Below are positions 1 through 13,757 of a stretch of DNA of 64,000 nt, in pieces. Under the pieces are notes generated by a model. It made no database searches and was not told the origin of the DNA. It saw only the letters and a list, made by a program, of their open reading frames with translations. The translations under genes were made by a program, and so were the position numbers. Numbering within the stretch: the first letter of the stretch is position 1; each line of letters begins with the position of its first letter. Origin of the DNA: Carallia brachiata (taxonomy: Eukaryota > Streptophyta > Magnoliopsida > Malpighiales > Rhizophoraceae); the NCBI GenBank assembly GCA_021464245.1, contig JADCRB010000037.1, positions 6,039,858-6,103,857 of the forward strand. The letters run 5' to 3'.

Positions 1-1250
1 TAATTTGGGCTAAATAAGCCAAAAAAATGCATGAAATCACTTATTTGCAAGAAATAAAGTGATTTAGCCTCTTTATTTATGCCACAAAAGGTTTTATGCA
101 ACTAATAAATACAAATTATGATCAATTACACACTTATTAGAGGGAATTGAATGCATTTAACATCCCAAAAGGTGTTGGAAATGGTTTTTGCTTTGAAATT
201 AAAGGTTTTTGTAAGTATTTATACTTTATTTAAGTTTCATTTGGGTTAAATAAGTCACAAAAATGCATGAAATCACTTATTTGCTAGAAAAGAAGTGATT
301 TAACCTCATTATTTGTGCCACAAATGGTTTTTTGCAACTAACAAATCCAAATCATGATCAATTACACACTTATTAGACGGAATGAAATGCATTTAACACC
401 CCAAAAGGTGTTGGAAATGAGTTTTGTATTGAAATTAAAGGTTTTTGTAAGCATTTATATTTGATTTAAGTTTAATTTGGGTTAAATAAGCTATTAAAAT
501 ACAAGAAAATCACTTATTTGCAAGAAATGAAGTAATTTAGTCTCTTTATTCATGACACAAATCGTCTTATATAACTAATAAATACAAATTATGATCAACT
601 AGACAGTTATTAGAGGGAATTAAATGCATTTAACACCCCAAAAGGTATTGGAAATGGTTTTTGCATTGAAATTAAAGGTTTTTGTAAGCATTTATCCTTT
701 ATTTAAGATTAATTTGGGCTAAATAAGTCATTAAAATGCAAGGAAATCACTTATTTGCAAAAAATGAAGACATTTAGCCTATTTATTCATGACACATATG
801 GTCTTATGTTACTAATAAATGTAAATTATGATCTATTACACACTTATGAGAGGGAATTGAATGAATTTAACACCCGAAAAGGCGTTGGAAATGATTTTCG
901 CATTGAGATTATAGGGTTTTTTTAAGCATTTATCCTTCATTTAATTTTAATTTGGGTGAAATAAGCAATTAAAATGAAAGAAAAACACTCATTTGTAAGA
1001 AATAAAGTGATTTAGACTCTTTATTCATGCCACAAATGGTTTTATACAACTAATAAATGAAAATTATAATCAATTGCGCACTTATTAGAGGGAATTGAAT
1101 GCGTTTAACACCCCAAAAAGTGTTGAAAATGGTTTTTGCATTGAAATTAAAGGTTTTTGCAAGCATTTATACTTCATTTAAGTTTAATTTGGGTTAAATA
1201 AGCTATTAAAATGTAAGAAAATCACTTATTTACAAGAAAAGAAGTGATTT
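1..1250 (+). repeat. 11-monomer-spaced duplication, copy 1
   Basis: This stretch matches 2,604-3,858 monomer by monomer at an offset of about 2,604 bp (11 units). Shared rare variants include TTGCTTTGAAATTAAAGG, GCTAGAAAAGAAGTG, TCGTCTTATATAAC and CCGAAAAGGCGTTGG (881; 3,484 in the other copy). The true left edge lies outside the window. Confidence 0.8.
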
Positions 1251-2603
1251 AGCCTCTTTATTTATGCCACAAATGGTTTTATGCAACTAATAAATACAAA
1301 TTATGATCAATTGCACACTTATTAGAGGGAATTGAATGCATTTAACACGCCAAAAGGTGTTGGAAATGGTTTTTGTATTGAAATTAAAGGTTTTTGTAAG
1401 CATTTATACTTCATTTAAGTTTAATTTGAGTTAAATAAGCTATTAAAATGAAAGAAAATCACTTATTTGCAAGAAATGAAGTAATTTAGCCTCTTTATTC
1501 ATGACACAAATCGTCTTATATAACAAATAAATACAAATTATGATCAACTGGACACTTATTAGAGGGAATTGAATGCATTTAACACCACAAAAGGTATTGG
1601 AAATGATTTTACATTGAAATTAAAGGTTTTTGTAAGCATTTATCCTTTATTTAAGACTAATTTGGGCTAAATAAGTCATTAAAATGCAAGGAAATCACTT
1701 ACTTGCAAAAAATGAAGAGATTTAGCCTCTTTATTCATGACACATATGGTCTTATGCTACTAATAAATGTAAATTATGATCTATTACACACTTATTAGAG
1801 GGAATTGAATGAATTTAACACCCCAAAAGGTATTGGAAATGGTTTTTGCATTGAGATTAAAGGTTTTTGTAAGCATTTATCCTTCATTTAATTTTAATTT
1901 GGGTGAAATAAGCAATTAAAATGAAAGAAAAACACTCATTTGTAAGAAATAAAGTGATTTAGACTCTTTATTCATGCCACAAATGGTTTTATACAACTAA
2001 TAAATGCAAATTATAATCAATTGCATACTTATTAGAGGAAATTGAATGCGTTTAACACCCGAAAAAGTGTTGGAAATGATTTTTGCATTGAAATAAAAGG
2101 TTTTTGTAAGCATTTAAACTTTATTTAAGTTTAATTTGGGTTAAATAAGCCAAAAAAATGCATGAAATCACTTATTTGCAAAAAAAGAAGTCATTTAGCA
2201 CCTTTATTTGTGCCACAAATGGTCTTATGCAATTAACAAATCCAAATCATGATGAATTGCACACTTATTAGAGGGAATTGAATGCATTTAACACCCCAAA
2301 AGGTGTTGGAAATAGTTTTTGCATTGTCATTAAAGGTTTTTGTAAGCATTTATCTTTCATTTAAGTTTAATTTAGGTGAAATAAGCCATCAAAATGTAAG
2401 AAAATCACTCATTTGCAAGAAATAATGTGATTTAGTCTTTTTATTCAGGCCACAAATGGTCTTATGCAACAAATAAATGCAAATTATGATCAATTGCACG
2501 CTTATTAGAGGGAATTGAATGCATTTAACACCCCAAAAGTTGTTGGAAATGATTTTTGCATTGAAATTAAAGGTTTTTATAAGCATTTATACTTCATTTA
2601 AGA

Positions 2604-3858
2604 TTCATTTGGGCTAAATAAGCCACAAAAATGCATGAAATCACTTATTTGCAAGAAATAAAGTGATTTATCCTCTTTATTTATGCCACAAATGGTTTTA
2701 TGCAACTAATAAATACAAATTATGATCAATTACACACTTATTAGAAGGAATTGAATGCATTTAACAACCCAAAAGGTGTTGGAAATGGTTTTTGCTTTGA
2801 AATTAAAGGTTTTTGTAAGCATTTATACTTCATTTAAGTTTAATTTGGGTTAAATAAGTCATAAAAATGCATGAAATCACTTATTTGCTAGAAAAGAAGT
2901 GATTTAACCTCTTTATTTGTGCCACAAATGGTTTTATGCAACTAACAAATCCAAATCATGATCAATTGCACACTTATTAGACGGAATTAAATGCATTTAA
3001 CACCCCAAAAGGTGTTAGAAATGGGTTTTTATATGAAATTAAAGGTTTTTGTAAGCATTTATATTTAATTTAAGTTTAATTTGGGTTAAATAAGCCATTA
3101 AAATGCAAAAAAATCACATATTTGCAAGAAATGAAGTAATTTAGCCTCCTTATTTATGACACAAATCGTCTTATATAACTAATAAATACAAATTATAGTC
3201 AACTAGACACTTATTAGAGCGAATTGAATGCATTTAACACCCCAAAAGGTATTGGAAATGGTTTTTGCATTGAAATTAAAGGTTTTTGTAAGCATTTATC
3301 CTTATTTAAGATTAATTTGGGCTAAATAAGTCATTAAAATGCAAGGAAATCACTTATTTGCAAAAAATGAAGACATTTAGCCTATTTATTCATGACACAT
3401 ATGGTCTTATGCTACTAATAAATGTAAATTATGATCTATTACACACTTATGAGAGGGAATTGAATGAATTTAACACCCAGAAAGGCGTTGGAAATGATTT
3501 TCGCATTGAGATTATAGGGTTTTTTTAAGCATTTATCCTTCATTTAATTTTAATTTGGGTGAAATAAGCAATTAAAATGAAAGAAAAACACTCATTTGTA
3601 AGGAATAAAGTGATTTAGACTCTTTATTCATGCCACAAATGGTTTTATACAACTAATAAATGAAAATTATAATCAATTGCGCACTTATTAGAGGGAATTG
3701 AATGCGTTTAACACCCCAAAAAGTGTTGGAAATGGTTTTTGCATTGAAATTAAAGGTTTTTGCAAGCATTTATACTTCATTTAAGTTTAATTTGGGTTAA
3801 ATAAGCTATTAAAATGTAAGAAAATCACTTATTTACGAGAAAAGAAGTGATTTAACCT
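2604..3858 (+). repeat. 11-monomer-spaced duplication, copy 2
   Basis: Second copy of 1-1,250. It diverges at about 3,858, where copy 1 reads CCTCTTTATTTATGCC and this copy reads CCTCTTCAATTATGTC. The latter type recurs at about 6,190, so copy 2 ends in another duplicated block (about 3,750-4,250 matching 6,090-6,590). Confidence 0.8.
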
Positions 3859-4119
3859 CTTCAATTATGTCACAAATGGTCTTATGTAATTAACAAATCC
3901 AAATCATGATCAATTGCACACATATTACAGGGAATTGAATGCATTTAACACCCCAAAAGGTGTTGGAAATGGTTTTTGCATTGTAATTAAAGGTTTTTGT
4001 AACCATTTATCTTTCATTTAAGTTTAATTTAGGTGAAATAAGCCATCAAAATGTAAGAAAATCACTCATTTGCAAGAAATAATGTGATTTAGTCTTTTTA
4101 TTTAGACCATAAATGGTCT

Positions 4120-5048
4120 TATGCAACAAATAAATGCAAATTATGATCAATTGCACGCTTATAAGAGGGAATTGAATGCATTTAACACCCCAAAAGGTGT
4201 TGGAAGTGATTTTTGCATTGAAATTAAATTTTTTTGTAAGCATTTATACTTTATTTAAGATTAATTTGGGCTAAATAAGCCACAAAAATGCATGAAATCA
4301 CTTATTTGCAAGAAATAAAGTGATTTAGCCTCTTTATTTATGCCACAAATGGTTTTATGCAACTAATAAATACAAATTATGATCAATTCCACACTTATTA
4401 GAGGGAAATGAATGCATTTAACACCCCAAAAGGTGTTGGAAATGATTTTTGTATGCATTTATACTTCATTTAAGTTTAATTTTGGTTAAATAAGCCATTA
4501 AAATGTAAGAAAATCACTTATTTGCAAGAAATTAAGTAATTTAGTCTCTTTATTCTTGACACAAATCGTCTTATATAACTAATAAATACAAATTATGATC
4601 AACTGGACACTTATTAGAGGGAATTAAATGCATTTAATACCCCAAAAGGTATTGGAAATGATTTTTTCATTGAAATTAAAGGTTTTTGTAAGCATTTATC
4701 CTTTATTTAAATTTAATTTGGGTTAAATAAGCCATTAAAATGCAAGAAAATCACTTATTTGCAAGAAATAAAGTAATTTAGCCTCTTTATTCAAGACACA
4801 AATCGTCTTATATAACTAATAAATACAAATTATAGTCAACTGGACACTTATTAGAGGGAATTGAATGCATTGAACACCCCAAAAGGTATTGGAAATGGTT
4901 TTTGCATTGAAATTAAAGATTTTTGTAAGGATTTATCCTTTATTTAAGATTAATTTGGGCTAAATGCAAGGAAATCACTTATTTGCAAAAAATGAAGACA
5001 TTTAGCCTATTTATTCATGACACATATGGTCTTATGCTACTAATAAAT
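4120..5048 (+). repeat. Duplicated block, about 0.93 kb (pair with 9,530-10,479)
   Basis: Both copies carry the rare TTATTCTTGACAC, CATTTAATACCCC, a TTCCACACTTATT variant, and the same 13-bp deletion (CTAAATGCAAGG, at about 4,960 here and 10,391 there). This copy also lost 21 bp near 4,450, between two TTTTTGTAT repeats that are still present at about 9,859-9,888. The offset therefore changes from 5,410 to 5,431 bp. Confidence 0.8.
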
Positions 5049-5475
5049 GTAAATTATGATCTATTACACACTTATGAGAGAGAATTGAATGAATTTAACA
5101 CCCGAAAAGACGTTGGAAATGATTTTCGCATTGAGATTATAGGGTTTTTTTAAGCATTTATCCTTCATTTAATTTTAATTTGGGTGAAATAAGCAATTAA
5201 AATGAAAGAAAAACATTCATTTGTAAGAAATAAAGTGATTTAGACTCTTTATTCATGCCACAAATGGTATTATACAACTAATAAATGAAAATTATAATCA
5301 ATTGCGCACTTATTAGAGGGAATTGAATGCGTTTAACACCCCAAAAAGTGTTGGAAATGGTTTTTGCATTGAAATTAAAGTTTTTCGCAAGCATTTATAC
5401 TTCATTTAAGTTTAATTTGGGTTAAATAAGCTATTAAAATGTAAGAAAATCACTTATTTACGAGAAAAGAAGTAA
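4780..5475 (+). repeat. Tandem 3-monomer duplication, copy 1 (about 0.70 kb)
   Basis: The unit repeats directly at 5,476-6,170. Shared marks are ATAGTCAACTGGAC (4,832 and 5,531), CGAAAAGACGTTGG/CGAAAAGGCGTTGG (5,109 and 5,816) and AAGCTATTAAAATGTAAG. Confidence 0.7.
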
Positions 5476-6170
5476 TTTAGCCTCTTTATTCATGACACAA
5501 ATCGTCTTATATAACTAATAAATACAAATTATAGTCAACTGGACATTTATTAGAGGGAATTGAATGCATTTAACACCCCAAAAGGTATTGGAAATGGTTT
5601 TTGGATTGAAATTAAAGGTTTTTGTAAGCATTTATCCTTTATTTAAGATTAATTTGGGCTAAATAAGTCATTAAAATGCAAGGAAATCACTTATTTGCAA
5701 AAAATAAACATTTAGCCTTTATTCATGACACATATGGTCTTATGCTACTAATAAATGTAAATTATGATCTATTACCACTTATGAGAGGGAATTGACTGAC
5801 TTTAACACCCGAAAAGGCGTTGGAAATGATTTTCGCATTGAGATTACAGGGTTTTTTTAAGCATTTATCCTTCATTTAATTTTAATTTGGGTGAAATAAG
5901 CAATTAAAATGAAAGAAAAACACTCATTTGTAAGAAGTAAAGTGATTTAGACTCTTTATTCATGCCACAAATGATTTTATACAACTAATAAATGAAAATT
6001 ATAATCAATTGCGCACTTATTAGAGGGAATTAAATGCGTTTAACACCCCAAAAAGTATTGGAAATGGTTTTTGCATTGAAATTAAAGGTTTTTGCAAGCA
6101 TTTATACTTCATTTAAGTTTAATTTGGGTTAAATAAGCTATTAAAATGTAAGAAAATCACTTATTTATAA
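5476..6170 (+). repeat. Tandem 3-monomer duplication, copy 2
   Basis: Direct second copy of 4,780-5,475. The junction falls inside a monomer, next to GAGAAAAGAAGTAATTTAG, a hybrid of two types. This fits unequal exchange within a repeat unit. Confidence 0.7.
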
Positions 6171-6778
6171 GAAAAGAAGTGATTTAGCCTCCTTAATTGT
6201 GTCACAAATGGTCTTATGTAATTAACAAATCCAAATCATGATCAATTGCACACATATTACAGGGGAATTGAATGCATTTAACACCACAAAAGGTGTTGGA
6301 AATGGTTTTTGCATTGTAATTAAAGGTTTTTGTAACCATTTATCTTTCATTTAAGTTTAATTTAGGTGAAATAAGCCATCAAAATGTAAGAAAATCACTC
6401 ATTTGCAAGAAATAATGTGATTTAGTCTTTTTATTCAAGCCACAAATGGTCTTATGCAACAAATAAATGCAAATTATGATCAATTGCACGCTTATTAGAG
6501 GGAATTGAATGCATTTAACACCCCAAAAGGTGTTGGAAATGATTTTTGCATTGAAATTAAAAGGTTTTTGTAAGCATTTATACTTCATTTAAGATTAATT
6601 TGGGCTAAATAAGCCACAAAAATGCATGAAATCACTTATTTGCAAAAAATAAAGTGATTTAGCCTCTTTATTTATGCCACAAATGGTTTTATACAACTAA
6701 TAAATACAAATTATGATCAATTCCACACTTATTAGAGGAAATTGAATGCATTTAACACCCCAAAAGGTGTTGGAAATG

Positions 6779-7563
6779 GTTTTTGTATTGAAATTAAAGG
6801 TTTTTGTAAGCATTTATACTTCATTTAAGTTTAATTTGAGTTAAATAAGCCATTAAAATGCAAGAAAATCACTTATTTGCAGGAAATGAAGTAATTTAGC
6901 CTTTTTATTCATGACACAAATCGTCTTATATAATTAATAAATACAAATTATGATCAACTGGACAGTTATTAGAGGGAATTGAATGCATTTAACACCTCAA
7001 AAGGTATTGGAAATAGTTTTTGCATTGAAATTAAAGGTTTTTGTAAGCATTTATCCTTTATTTAAGATTAATTTGGGCTAAATAAGTCATTAAAATGCAA
7101 GGAAATCACTTATTTGCAAAAAATGAAGACATTTAGCCTCTTTATTCATGGCACATATGGTCTTATGCTAATAATAAATGCCAATTATGATCTATTGCAC
7201 ACTTATTAGAGGGAATTGAATGAATTTAACACCCTAAAAGGCGTTGGAAATGATTTTCGTATTGAGATTAAAGGTTTTTGTAAGCATTTATCCTTCATTT
7301 AATTTTAATTTGGGTGAAATAAGCAATTAAAATGAAAGAAAAACACTCATTTGTAATAAATAAAGTGATTTAGACTCTTTATTCATGCCACAAATGGTTT
7401 TATACAACTAATGAATGCAAATTATAATCAATTGCACACTTATTAGAGGGAATTGAATGCTTTTAACACCCCAAAAAGTGTTGGAAATGGTTTTTGCATT
7501 GTAATTAAAGGTTTTTGTAACCATTTATCTTTCATTTAAGTTTAATTTAGGTGAAATAAGCCA
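6779..7563 (+). repeat. Duplicated 0.79-kb block (pair with 8,434-9,217)
   Basis: Nearly identical to 8,434-9,217 at an offset of 1,655 bp (7 monomers). Shared rare variants include TTTGCAGGAAATGAAG, ACACCTCAAAAGGTATTGG, GCTAATAATAAATGCC, ACCCTAAAAGGCGTTGG (7,240 and 8,895) and TGTAATAAATAAAG. It diverges sharply after CCATCAAAATG. Confidence 0.85.
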
Positions 7564-8433
7564 TCAAAATGCATGAAATCACTTATTTGCAAAAAAAGAA
7601 GTGATTTAGCACCTTTATTTGTGCCACAAATGGTCTTATGCAATTAACAAATCCAAATTATGATCAATTGCACACATATTAGAGAGAATTGAATGCATTT
7701 AACACCCCAAAAGGTGTTGGAAATGGTTTTTGCATTGTCATTAAAGGTTTTTGTAAGCATTTATCTTTTATTTAAGTTTAATTTTGGTGAAATAAGCCAT
7801 TAAAATGTTAGAAAATCACTCATTTGCAAGAAATAATGTGATTTAGTCTCTTTATTCAGGTCACAAATAGTCTTATGCAAAAAATAAATGCAAATTATGA
7901 TCAATTGCACGCTGATTAGAGGGAATTGAATGCATTTAACACCACAAAAAGTGTTGGAAATGATTTTTGCATTGAAATTAAAGGTTTTTGTAAGCATTTA
8001 TACTTCATTTAAGATTAATTTGGGCTAAATAAGCAACAAAAGTGCATGAAATCACTTATTTACAAGAAATAAAGTGATTTAGCCTCTTTATTCATGCCAC
8101 AAATGGTTATATGCAGCTAATAAATGCAAATTATGATCAATTGCACACTTATTAGAGGGAATTGAATGCATTTAACACTCGAAAACGTGTTGGAAATTGT
8201 TTTTGCATTGAAATTAAAGGTTTTTAAGCATTTATGCCTCATCAAAGTTTAATTTGGGTTAAATAAGCCACAAAAATGCATGAAATCACTTATTTGCAAG
8301 AAAATAAGTGATTTAACCTCTTTATTTGTGCTACAAATGGTCTTATGCAACTAACAAATCCCAATCATGATCAATTGCACATTTATTAGATGGAATTGAA
8401 TGCATTTAACACCTCAAAAGGTTTTGGAAATGG

Positions 8434-9217
8434 TTTTTTGTATTGAAATTAAAGGTTTTTGTAAGCATTTATACTTCATTTAAGTTTAATTTGAGTTAAA
8501 TAAGCCATTAAAATGCAAGAAAATCACTTATTTGCAGGAAATGAAGTAATTTAGCCTTTTTATTCATGACACAAATCGTCTTATATAATTAATAAATACA
8601 AATTATGATCAACTGGACAGTTATTAGAGGGAATTGAATGCATTTAACACCTCAAAAGGTATTGGAAATAGTTTTTGCATTGAAATTAAAGGTTTTTGTA
8701 AGCATTTATCCTTTATTTAAGATTAATTTGGGCTAAATAAGTCATTAAAATGCAAGGAAATCACTTATTTGCAAAAAATGAAGACATTTAGCCTCTTTAT
8801 TCATGGCACATATGGTCTTATGCTAATAATAAATGCCAATTATGATCTATTGCACACTTATTAGAGGGAATTGAATGAATTTAACACCCTAAAAGGCGTT
8901 GGAAATGATTTTCGTATTGAGATTAAAGGTTTTTGTAAGCATTTATCCTTCATTTAATTTTAATTTGGGTGAAATAAGCAATTAAAATGAAAGAAAAACA
9001 CTCATTTGTAATAAATAAAGTGATTTAGACTCTTTATTCATGCCACAAATGGTTTTATACAACTAATGAATGCAAATTATAATCAATTGCACACTTATTA
9101 GAGGGAATTGAATGCTTTTAACACCCCAAAAAGTGTTGGAAATGGTTTTTGCATTGTAATTAAAGGTTTTTGTAACCATTTATCTTCCATTTAAGTTTAA
9201 TTTAGGTGAAATGAGCC
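8434..9217 (+). repeat. Duplicated 0.78-kb block (pair with 6,779-7,563)
   Basis: Second copy. Past 9,217 it continues with GTAAGAAAATCACTC, whereas copy 1 continues with GCATGAAATCAC. The edges therefore lie inside monomers. Confidence 0.85.
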
Positions 9218-9529
9218 ATCAAAATGTAAGAAAATCACTCATTTGCAAGAAATAATGTGATTTAGTCTTTTTATTCAGGCCACAAATGGTCTTATGCAAC
9301 AAATAAATGCAAATTATGATCAATTGCACGCTTATTAGAGGGAATTGAATGCATTTAACACCCCAAAAGGTGTTGGAAGTGATTTTTGCATTGAAATTAA
9401 AGGTTTTTTGTAAGCATTTATACTTCATTTAAGATTAATTTGGGCTAAATAAGCAACAAAAATGCATGAAATCACTTATTTACAAGAAATAAAGTGATTT
9501 AGCCTCTTTATTCATGCCACAAATGGTTA

Positions 9530-10479
9530 TATGCAACAAATAAATGCGAATTATGATCAATTGCACGCTTATTAGAGGGAATTGAATGCATTTAACACCC
9601 CAAAAGGTGTTGGAAATGATTTTTGCATTGAAATTAAAGGTTTTTGTAAGCATTTATACTTCATTTAAGATTAATTTGGGCTAAATAAGCCACAAAAATG
9701 CATGAAATCACTTAATTGCAAGAAATAAAGTGATTTAGCCTCTTTATTTATGCCACAAATGGTTTTATGCAACTAATAAATACAAATTATGATCAATTCC
9801 ACACTTATTAGAGGGAATTGAATGCATTTAACACCCCAAAAGGTGTTGGAAATGATTTTTGTATTGAACTTAAAGGTTTTTGTATGCATTTATACTTCAT
9901 TTAAGTTTAATTTTGGTTAAATAAGCCATTAAAATGCAAGAAAATCACTTATTTGCAAGAAATTAAGTAATTTAGTCTCTTTATTCTTGACACAAATCGT
10001 CTTATATAACTAATAAATACAAATTATGATCAACTGGACACTTATTAGAGGGAATTAAATGCATTTAATACCCCAAAAGGTATTGGAAATGATTTTTTTA
10101 TTGAAATTAAAGGTTTTTGTAAGCATTTATCCTTTATTTAAGTTTAATTTGGGTTAAATAAGCCATTAAAATGCAAGAAAATCACTTATTTGCAAGAAAT
10201 AAAGTAATTTAGCCTCTTTATTCAAGACACAAATCGTCTTATATAACTAATAAATACAAATTATAGTCAACTGGACACTTATTAGATGGAATTGAATGCA
10301 TTTAACACCCCAAAAGGTATTGGAAATGGTTTTTGCATTGAAATTAAAGGTTTTTGTAAGGATTTATCCTTTATTTAAGATTAATTTGGGCTAAATGCAA
10401 GGAAATCACTTATTTGCAAAAAATGAAGACATTTAGCCTATTTATTCATGACACATATGGTCTTATGCTACTAATAAAT
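9530..10479 (+). repeat. Duplicated block, about 0.95 kb (pair with 4,120-5,048)
   Basis: Longer member of the pair, retaining the 21 bp missing near 4,450. It diverges from its partner at about 10,480, where it passes into the ATGCAAATTATGATCAATTG type. Confidence 0.8.
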
Positions 10480-10748
10480 GCAAATTATGATCAATTGCAC
10501 GCTTATTAGAGGGAATTGAATGCATTTAACACCCCAAAAGGTGTTGGAAATGGTTTTTGCATTGAAACTAAACGTTTTTATAAGCATTCATACTTCATTT
10601 AAGTTTAATTTGGGTTAAATAAGCCATAAAAATACATAAAATCACTTATTTGCAAGAAAATAAGTGATGTAACCTCTTTATTTGTGCTACAAATGGTCTT
10701 ATGCAACTAACAAATCCAAATCATGATCAATTGCAGACTTATTAGATG

Positions 10749-10869
10749 GAATTGAATGTATTTAACACCCCAAAAGGTGTTGGAAATGGTTTTTGTATTG
10801 AAATTAAAGGTTTTTGTAAGCATTTATACTTCATTTAAAAATCATGATCAATTGTACACTTATTAAAGG
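10749..10869 (+). repeat. Half-length monomer (121 bp) at a subfamily junction
   Basis: Successive unit starts are at 10,749 and 10,870, only 121 bp apart. The sequence jumps from TACTTCATTTA to AAATCATGATCAATTG at about 10,838, removing about 115 bp (monomer positions near 91 to 206), including hairpin I. Left of this point TCGTCTTATATAAC-type monomers dominate. I did not see that type to the right. Confidence 0.8.
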
Positions 10870-12879
10870 GAATTGAATGCATTTAACACCCCAAAATGTG
10901 TTGGAAATGATTTTCGCATTGAGATTAAAGGTTTTTATAAGCATTTATCCTTCATTTAAGTTTAATTTGGGTGAAATAAGCAATTAGAATGCAAGAAAAA
11001 CACTCATTTGTAAGGAATAAAGTGATTTAGACTCTTTATTCATGCCACAAATGGTTTTATGCAACTAATAAATGCAAATCATGATCAATTGCACACTTAT
11101 TAGAGGGAATTGAATGCATTTAACACCTCAAAAGGTGTTGGAAATGATTTTTGCATTGAAATTAAAGGTGTTTGTAAGCATTTATCCTTCATTTAAGTTT
11201 AATTTGGGTGAAATAAGCCATCAAAATGCAAGAAAATCACTCATTTGCAAGAAATAATGTGATTTAATCTCTTTATTCATGCCACAAATGGTCTTATACA
11301 ACTAATAAATGCAAATTATGATTAATTGCACACTTATCAGAGGGAATTAAATGCATTTAACACCCCAAAAGATGTTGGAAATCATTTTTGCATTGGAAGT
11401 AAAGGTTTTTGTAAGCATTTATAATTCATTTAAATTTAATTTGGGTTAAAAAAGGCACAAAAATGCATGAAATCACTTATTTGCAAGAAATAAAGTGATT
11501 TAACCTCTTTATTCATGCCACAAATAGATTTATGCAACTAATAAATACAAATTATGATCAATTGCACACTTATTAGAGGGAATTGATTGCATTTAACACC
11601 CAAAAAGGTGTTAAAAATGGTTTTTGCATTGAAATTAAAGGTTTTTATAAGCATTTATACTTTATTTAAGTTTAATTTGGGTTAAATAAGTCACAAAAAT
11701 GCATGAAATCACTTATTTGCAAGAGAAGAAGTGATTTAACCTCTTTATTTTTGCAATAAATGGTCTTATGCAACTAACAAATCCAAATCATGATCAATTG
11801 CACACATATTAGAGGGAATTGAATGCATTTAACACCCAAAAAGGTATTGAAAATGGTTTTTGTATTAAAATTAAAGGTTTTTGTCAGCATTTATACTTTA
11901 TTTAAGTTTAATTTGGGTTAAATAAGCCATTAAAATACAAGAAAATCACTTATTTGGAAGAAATGAAGTAATTTAGTCTCTTTATTCATGACACAAATGG
12001 TCTTATTCAATTAATAAACGCAAATTATGATCAATTGGACACTTATTAGAGTGAATTGAATGTATTTAACACTCCAAAAGGTGTTGGAAATGGTTTTCGC
12101 ATTGAAATTAAAGGTTTTTGTAAACGTTTATCCTTCATTTAAGTTTAATTTGGGTTAAATAAGCCATTAAAATGCAAAAAAATCACTTATTTGCAAGAAA
12201 TGAGGTAATTTAACCTCTTTATTCATGACATAAATGGTCTTATGCAACTAATAAATACAAATTATGATCAATTGCACACTTATTAGAGGGTATTGAATGC
12301 ATTTAACACCCAAAAAAAAGTTGGAAATAGTTTTTGCATTGAAATTAAATGTTTTTGTAAGCATTTATACTTCATTTAAGTTTAATTTAAGTTAAATAAG
12401 CCACAAAAATGCATGAAATCACTTATTTGCAAGAAAAGAAGAGGTTTAGCCTGTTTATTTGTGCCATAAATGGTCTTATGCAACTAACAAATCCAAATCA
12501 TGATCAATTGCACACGTTTTAGAGGGCTTTGAATGCATTTAACACCCCAAAAGGTGTTGGAAATGGTTTTTGTATTGAAATTACAGGTTTTTGTAAACAT
12601 TTATCCTTCATTTATGTTTAATTTGGGTTAAATAAGCCATTAAATTGCAAGAAAATCACTTATTTGCAAGAAATGAAGTAATTTAACCTCTTTATTCATG
12701 ACACAAATGGTTTTACGCAACTAATAAATGCAAATTATGATCAATTGCACACTTATTAGAGGGAATTAAATGCATTTAATACCCCAAAAGGTGTTGGAAA
12801 TGGTTTTTGCATTGAAATTAAAGGTTTTTGTAAGCATTTATCTTTTATTTAAGTTTAATTTGGGATAAATAAGCTATTA

Positions 12880-13757
12880 AAATGCAAGAAAATCATTTTT
12901 TTGCAAGAAATGAAGTAATTTAGCCTCTTTATTCATGAAACAAATGGTCTTATACAACTAATAAATGGAAATTATCATCAATTGGACTTTTATTAGAGGA
13001 AATTGAATGCATTTAACACCGCAAAAGGTGTTGGAAATGGTTTTTGCATTGAAATTAAAAGCTTTTGTAGGCATTTACCTTTAATTTAAGTAGAATTTGG
13101 GTTAAATAAGCCATTATCATGCAAGAAAATCACTTATTTGCAAGAAATGAAGTAATTTAGTCTCTTTATTGATGATACAAATGGTCTTATGCAACTAACA
13201 AATCCAAATCATGATCAATTTCCCACTTATTAGAGGGAATTGAATGCATTTAACACCCCAAAAGGTGTTGGAAATGGTTTTTGCATTGAAATTAAAGGTT
13301 TTTGTAGGCATTTATACTTCATTTAAGTTTAATTTGGGTTAAATAAGCCACAAAAATGCATGAAATCACTTACTTGCAAGAAAACAAGTGATTTAGCCTC
13401 TTTATTTGTGCCACAAATGGTTTTAAGCAACTAACAAATCCAAATCATGATCAATTGCAAACTTATTAGAGGGAATTGAACGCATTCATGACCCCAAAAG
13501 GTGTTTGAAATGGTTTTCGTATTGACATTAAAGGTTTTTGTAAGCGTTTATCCTTTATTTAAGTTTAATTTGGGTGAAATAAGCCATTAAAATTCAACAA
13601 AATCACTCATTTGCAAAAATAATGTGATTTAGCTCCTTTATTCATGCCACAAATGGTCTTATGTAACAAATAAATGTAAATTATGATCAATTGCACACTT
13701 ATTAAAGGGAATTGATGGGATTTAACACCCCAAAAGGTGTTGGAAATGGTTTTTGCA
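12880..13757 (+). repeat. Block duplicated 9.7 kb away, left copy (0.88 kb)
   Basis: Matches 22,565-23,443 at an offset of 9,685 bp, exactly 41 monomers. Shared rare variants are ATGAAACAAATGG, TCATCAATTGGACTTTTATT, ACACCGCAAAAGG, GATGATACAAATGG, ATCAATTTCCCAC, GAACGCATTCATGACC and a GATGGGATTTAAC end. The pair brackets the A-E HOR domain. Confidence 0.85.
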
